Source: Gemmatimonadota bacterium
GTDB lineage: Bacteria > Gemmatimonadota > Gemmatimonadetes > Gemmatimonadales > GWC2-71-9
Assembly (NCBI GenBank): GCA_025360265.1
Contig: JANYCP010000085.1
Coordinates: 1 to 8,822 of the forward strand
Direction: 5' to 3'
Length of the DNA stretch: 8,822 bases
Shown piece after piece: positions 6,932 to 8,822 of this stretch. A program made the position numbers and the translations under genes. Below the pieces are notes generated by a model. It ran no database searches and was not told the DNA's origin. It saw only the letters and a program-made list of their open reading frames with translations. Within the stretch, counting starts at the first letter, position 1, and every line of letters begins with the position of its first letter.

Positions 6932-7471
6932 GAAGAGTGAACGCATATCGATGATGCAATCGACACTCAGCGCCGGATGGCGCCAGATCAGGCGTTCGCG
7001 CTCGACGCGCGGGAACGAGGCGGTGGGTGTCCAGACTTCAATTTGCTGTTGGTCGACGTCAACGACCCAGTATTCCGGTATCAGCTGTTCCTGGTAGAGC
7101 CTGCGTTTGGTGGTGCGGTCGGTTTTTACACTCGACGGACTGACCACTTCAACGGCCAGCTGTAATGGTCCAATATCCGCCCAGCTCCAGGTTTGCTTGA
7201 GCACCGAAAGATCGGCGACAAAGATGTCTGGTTGCACCAGCGTGTCGGCAGCGAACGAGATATCCGCCGGAACACGAAACGCTCGTTCCTGGCCGTTCGC
7301 CACCAGGTATGCGTTGATGAAATCCGCCAGCCGCTCGAGAAAGTACTGATGCTTCGGGCCGGGTGACGGCGTCACGAGCAGCTCGCCGTGCACCGTCTCG
7401 TAGCGGTTTCCGTCGTCGGGCAACGCGCGCACATCGTCGGCGGTGTAATGGCGAGCAAGCGGCATGGACAT
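6914..7471 (-). CDS. Uma2-family (DUF820) PD-(D/E)XK nuclease-fold protein
   Basis: The product has 185 residues, a full-length size for this family. Family hallmarks occur in order: RYETVHGEL (23-31), PSPGPKHQ (35-42), QPDIFVAD with D82 (80-87), LAVEVVSPSS with E108 (105-114), and TTKRRLYQEQLIPEYWVVD (120-138) with a Lys at 122. D82, E108 and a nearby Lys fit the PD-(D/E)XK nuclease core. The family is very common in cyanobacteria and other phyla with a largely unknown cellular role, so nuclease activity is a fold-based inference. ATG 7471 is used; ATG 7465 (MPLARHY) is an equally good start and would fit a leaderless mRNA, with GATACT just upstream of both. An upstream TTG at 7501 is less likely. 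No partner toxin or antitoxin is visible beside it. It is tail-to-tail with the lipoprotein gene and stands next to the IS cluster. Confidence 0.9.
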   Translation of the reverse strand: MSMPLARHYTADDVRALPDDGNRYETVHGELLVTPSPGPKHQYFLERLADFINAYLVANGQERAFRVPADISFAADTLVQPDIFVADLSVLKQTWSWADIGPLQLAVEVVSPSSVKTDRTTKRRLYQEQLIPEYWVVDVDQQQIEVWTPTASFPRVERERLIWRHPALSVDCIIDMRSLFSLQTR

Positions 7472-7643
7472 AGTATCGACTCGACGGCGATGAGTGGGCA
7501 AGGCATCGCGCGAAAGTGCCAGCGCGAAAGGCCGGTCGAGGGATCATGCCAGCGTCGAGCGGTTCTTTTTTACGCGTACGGCGAGGGGAAGCCTACGGGG
7601 CCGGCGGCGTTTCGTCGGCCTTCGAGCCCAGTTCAAGGGGGCC
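7472..7643. other. Intergenic region upstream of Uma2, no gene recognised
   Basis: About 170 bp between the Uma2 start and the proposed IS tip. It contains a T-run (TTCTTTTTTACGCG near 7563-7576) and an imperfect GC hairpin around 7599-7620 (GGCCGGC / GTCGGCC). TTGCCC followed after 18 nt by GATACT (minus strand, 7477-7472) is a possible Uma2 promoter. Short frames here show no recognisable protein. Confidence 0.4.
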
Positions 7644-7684
7644 TGGGTCCGGGAATCTGAGTCCAGCGGTGCTCACGTTTTGAC
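7644..7684 (+). repeat. Candidate left terminal inverted repeat of plus-strand IS3 remnant
   Basis: It starts TGGGTCC, contains AGTCCAGCG at 7660-7668 and ends GTTTTGAC at 7677-7684. The same three blocks recur in the same order at 8047-8094, with small spacing differences. The TG tip and the 86-nt distance to the orfA ATG fit an IS3 left end, but the exact boundary is uncertain. Confidence 0.5.
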
Positions 7685-7713
7685 AGCACCCTGATTCGAG
7701 GCCAAACTCTCTC

Positions 7714-7721
7714 AGGAGAGG
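7714..7721 (+). promoter_or_regulatory. Ribosome binding site of orfA
   Basis: AGGAGAGG ends 8 nt before ATG 7730. This marks 7730 as the original orfA start even though the frame there now stops after two codons. Confidence 0.65.
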
Positions 7722-7729
7722 ACGCCGAG

Positions 7730-7980
7730 ATGCAGTAACCCCCGAGCAGATTCTGCAAGCACTCCGACAGGCGGAGTCGGGCACCGTGGTCGCCGAGATT
7801 TGCCGGAAGCTGGGCGTCACCGAGGGGACGTTCTACCGCTGGAAGAAGCAGTACGCGGGGCTGGACGTCGGGGAGTTGCGCGAGCTCCGCCAGCTGCGCG
7901 ACGAGAATCGCCGGTTGCGCCAGGTGGTCGCCGATCTGACCCTCGACAAGACGATGCTGAAGAGGCGCCCTCGGAAAACA
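7730..7980 (+). pseudogene. IS3-family transposase OrfA, frameshifted
   Basis: The recognisable OrfA protein begins TPEQILQALRQ at 7738. It has a helix-turn-helix (VVAEICRKLGVTEGTFYRW) and a leucine-zipper-like coil (LRELRQLRDENRRLRQVV), then LTLDKTML, all standard for IS3 OrfA. OrfA binds the terminal repeats and, fused to OrfB by -1 frameshifting, forms the active transposase. Here the natural ATG at 7730 reads ATG CAG TAA and stops, while the protein continues in the frame one base away, consistent with loss of a single base near 7736. The only in-frame start left is GTG 7786, which would cut off the N-terminal helix. The C-terminus (KRRPRK) also departs from the usual QEALRKKW-like ending, suggesting further indels. 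Confidence 0.8.
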
Positions 7981-8043
7981 ATGGTCGGCCCCAAGCCAGG
8001 CCGCGTGGTGGTCGCTTGGGCGCAAGAGACCTACCGCGTGTGA
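7981..8043 (+). pseudogene. IS3-family OrfB N-terminal fragment
   Basis: MVGPKPGRVVVAWAQETYRV followed by TGA matches the very start of IS3 OrfB proteins (a VGP..R..V.WAQE.Y.V pattern) and then ends. The remaining 250 or so residues, including the whole catalytic domain, are missing on this strand. Its ATG is in the same frame as orfA, whereas a normal IS3 pair is offset by -1, again showing frame damage upstream. The truncation coincides with the tip of the minus-strand element. Confidence 0.7.
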
Positions 8044-8046
8044 CGT

Positions 8047-8094
8047 TGGTCCTGTTTGGATACAGTCCAGCGTTAGAGTAAGGCGGTTTTTGAC
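8047..8094 (-). repeat. Candidate right terminal inverted repeat of minus-strand IS3 element
   Basis: Read inward from the tip (plus-strand direction) it starts TGGTCC, contains AGTCCAGCG at 8064-8072 and ends GTTTTTGAC at 8086-8094, paralleling the left repeat at 7644-7684 with a 5-6 bp length difference in the middle. A left end and a right end both read inward should match, as here. Confidence 0.5.
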
Positions 8095-8128
8095 CTTGGT
8101 CCCGTAAGTAGGCAGGCCGTCGCGAGAG

Positions 8129-8822
8129 TTACGCCGCTTCGGCGATCGCTTTTCCCTGACGGATTTCCTGGTACTCCTTCGGGGTCAGGTGCCCGAGAGA
8201 GCTGTGCGGACGGATGGTGTTGTACTCCTCCCGCCACGCGTCGATTTGCTGCTGTGCATCGGCCAGCGAAATAAACTGATGCACGTTCAAACATTCGTCG
8301 CGCAGTTTGCCGTTGAAGCTTTCAATGTAGCCGTTATCCGTCGGTTTGCCGGGCCGCGTGAAATCCAGCTGCACCCCGCGCCGCCACGCCCAGTCTTCCA
8401 GCGCCCGCGAGATGAACTCGGTGCCGTGATCGACGGTGATCGACCGCGGCGGCGTGCCGCTCCCAATGGCCCGATCCAGGGCCTCCGCGACGTCGCTCCC
8501 GCGCAGGCTCAGACCGCACTGCAAGATCGGACTGGAGCGACTCCACTGATCGATCACCGTGAGCACCCGAAACGCCCGTCCGTCCGTCAGCTGGTCGTGC
8601 ACGAAATCCATGCTCCAGCGCTCCCGCGGTCCCTGCGCCAGTGGCGCGGGCCCGCGATGCAACGCCCGGTGCTTGCGCCGTCGCACCCGCAGCCGCACTT
8701 GCAGGCCTTCCAGGCGGTACAGCCGCCGCACGCGCTTGGTATTCACGCGCCACCCCTCGCGCCGCAGCAGGACGTGAATGCGCAGGTAGCCGTAGCGCGG
8801 CCGCGCGTGCGCCAACTCCCGA
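8129..8822 (-). CDS. IS3-family transposase OrfB (rve integrase core), 5' end beyond window
   Basis: About 231 codons are visible, from RELAHARPRYGYLRIHVLL at the right edge to TAA at 8129-8131. Numbering from L (TTG 8815) as 1, the fragment has the HTH_21-type region (HARPRYGYLRIH), then the integrase core. The catalytic acids are D70 in RWSMDFVHD, D129 in ITVDHGTEF, and E165 in NGYIESFNGKLRDECLN. D129 and E165 have 35 residues between them, the DD(35)E spacing. It ends in IRPHSSLGHLTPKEYQ, the usual IS3 C-terminus. It catalyses DNA strand transfer of the element, normally as an OrfAB fusion. No frameshift or stop is seen in the visible part. TTG 8815 is only the first start-like codon in the window, not the true start. 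Confidence 0.93.
   Translation of the reverse strand, partial: RELAHARPRYGYLRIHVLLRREGWRVNTKRVRRLYRLEGLQVRLRVRRRKHRALHRGPAPLAQGPRERWSMDFVHDQLTDGRAFRVLTVIDQWSRSSPILQCGLSLRGSDVAEALDRAIGSGTPPRSITVDHGTEFISRALEDWAWRRGVQLDFTRPGKPTDNGYIESFNGKLRDECLNVHQFISLADAQQQIDAWREEYNTIRPHSSLGHLTPKEYQEIRQGKAIAEAA

Larger units (their letters stand above)
7644..8046 (+). mobile_element. Remnant of an IS3-family element (left end, orfA, start of orfB)
   Basis: This segment holds a candidate left terminal repeat, a Shine-Dalgarno, a frameshifted orfA and the first 20 or so codons of orfB, then stops abruptly at about 8046, where the tip of an oppositely oriented element begins. The order and spacing are those of an IS3-family left half. 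Both ORFs carry reading-frame damage, so this copy cannot make its own transposase from the visible part. The rest of its orfB may lie beyond the right edge if the second copy is a clean insertion. Confidence 0.72.
8047..8822 (-). mobile_element. Second IS3-family element, right part, opposite orientation (continues beyond window)
   Basis: It contains a candidate right terminal repeat (8047-8094), 34 further bp, and an open orfB reading leftward from the window edge. orfA and the left end must lie beyond 8822. The intact frame and complete catalytic triad suggest a younger copy than the plus-strand remnant. Confidence 0.75.

Noticed and set aside
7563..7625. T-run and GC hairpin between Uma2 and the IS remnant as a terminator
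   Set aside because: The T-run precedes rather than follows the hairpin on the plus strand, the hairpin is imperfect, and no gene ends there on either strand.
7472..8822. Defence island or novel anti-phage system around Uma2 and the transposases
   Set aside because: Only a single Uma2 protein and IS3 genes are present. No restriction, helicase, reverse transcriptase, CRISPR or toxin-antitoxin partner is visible.

Overview
The window is GC-rich, Gram-negative-type bacterial chromosome: several exported or lipid-anchored proteins and dense gene packing on both strands. The M28 peptidase subtype, the DUF2723 protein and the SRCP-motif lipoprotein together suggest Gemmatimonadota or a similar phylum. 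This assignment comes from remembered family character, not from a marker gene or a search, and is only moderately secure. Most genes look like ordinary chromosomal cargo. The right end is an insertion-sequence hotspot.

Layout, left to right. (1) 1-1632, minus: a secreted M28 zinc peptidase that runs off the left edge and has no ORF ending inside the window. (2) 1724-2434, plus: a small lipoprotein with two invasin-type (Big_1-like) Ig domains, divergent from the peptidase across a 91-bp gap. (3) 2440-4632, minus: a large multi-membrane DUF2723/TMEM260-like protein, tail-to-tail with the Ig lipoprotein with only 5 bp between stop codons. (4) 4685-5230, minus: an unrecognised four-helix membrane protein upstream of the DUF2723 gene. 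(5) 5317-6501, plus: an exported serine beta-lactamase-fold hydrolase, divergent from gene 4. (6) 6506-6931, plus: a small lipoprotein with an SRCP..C..AGE motif, 4 bp after gene 5 and probably its operon partner. (7) 6914-7471, minus: a Uma2-family (DUF820) nuclease-fold protein whose 3' end overlaps gene 6 by 18 bp. (8) About 7644-8046, plus: a decayed left part of an IS3-family element (orfA plus the first codons of orfB). (9) About 8047-8822, minus: the right part of a second IS3-family element with an open orfB and a DD(35)E catalytic triad, running off the right edge.

How the genes relate. Genes 2 and 3 are the most suggestive pair. The DUF2723 family includes the TMEM260 protein O-mannosyltransferase, which modifies Ig-like (IPT) domains in animals. 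Here its convergent neighbour encodes a Thr/Ser-rich Ig-like surface lipoprotein, so an enzyme-acceptor pair is a testable idea, not a conclusion. Genes 5 and 6 look translationally linked. The two IS3 pieces face each other, and their left tips share sequence, which fits one IS copy having inserted in reverse orientation into an older, already frameshifted copy. I saw no rRNA, tRNA, CRISPR array or defence island.
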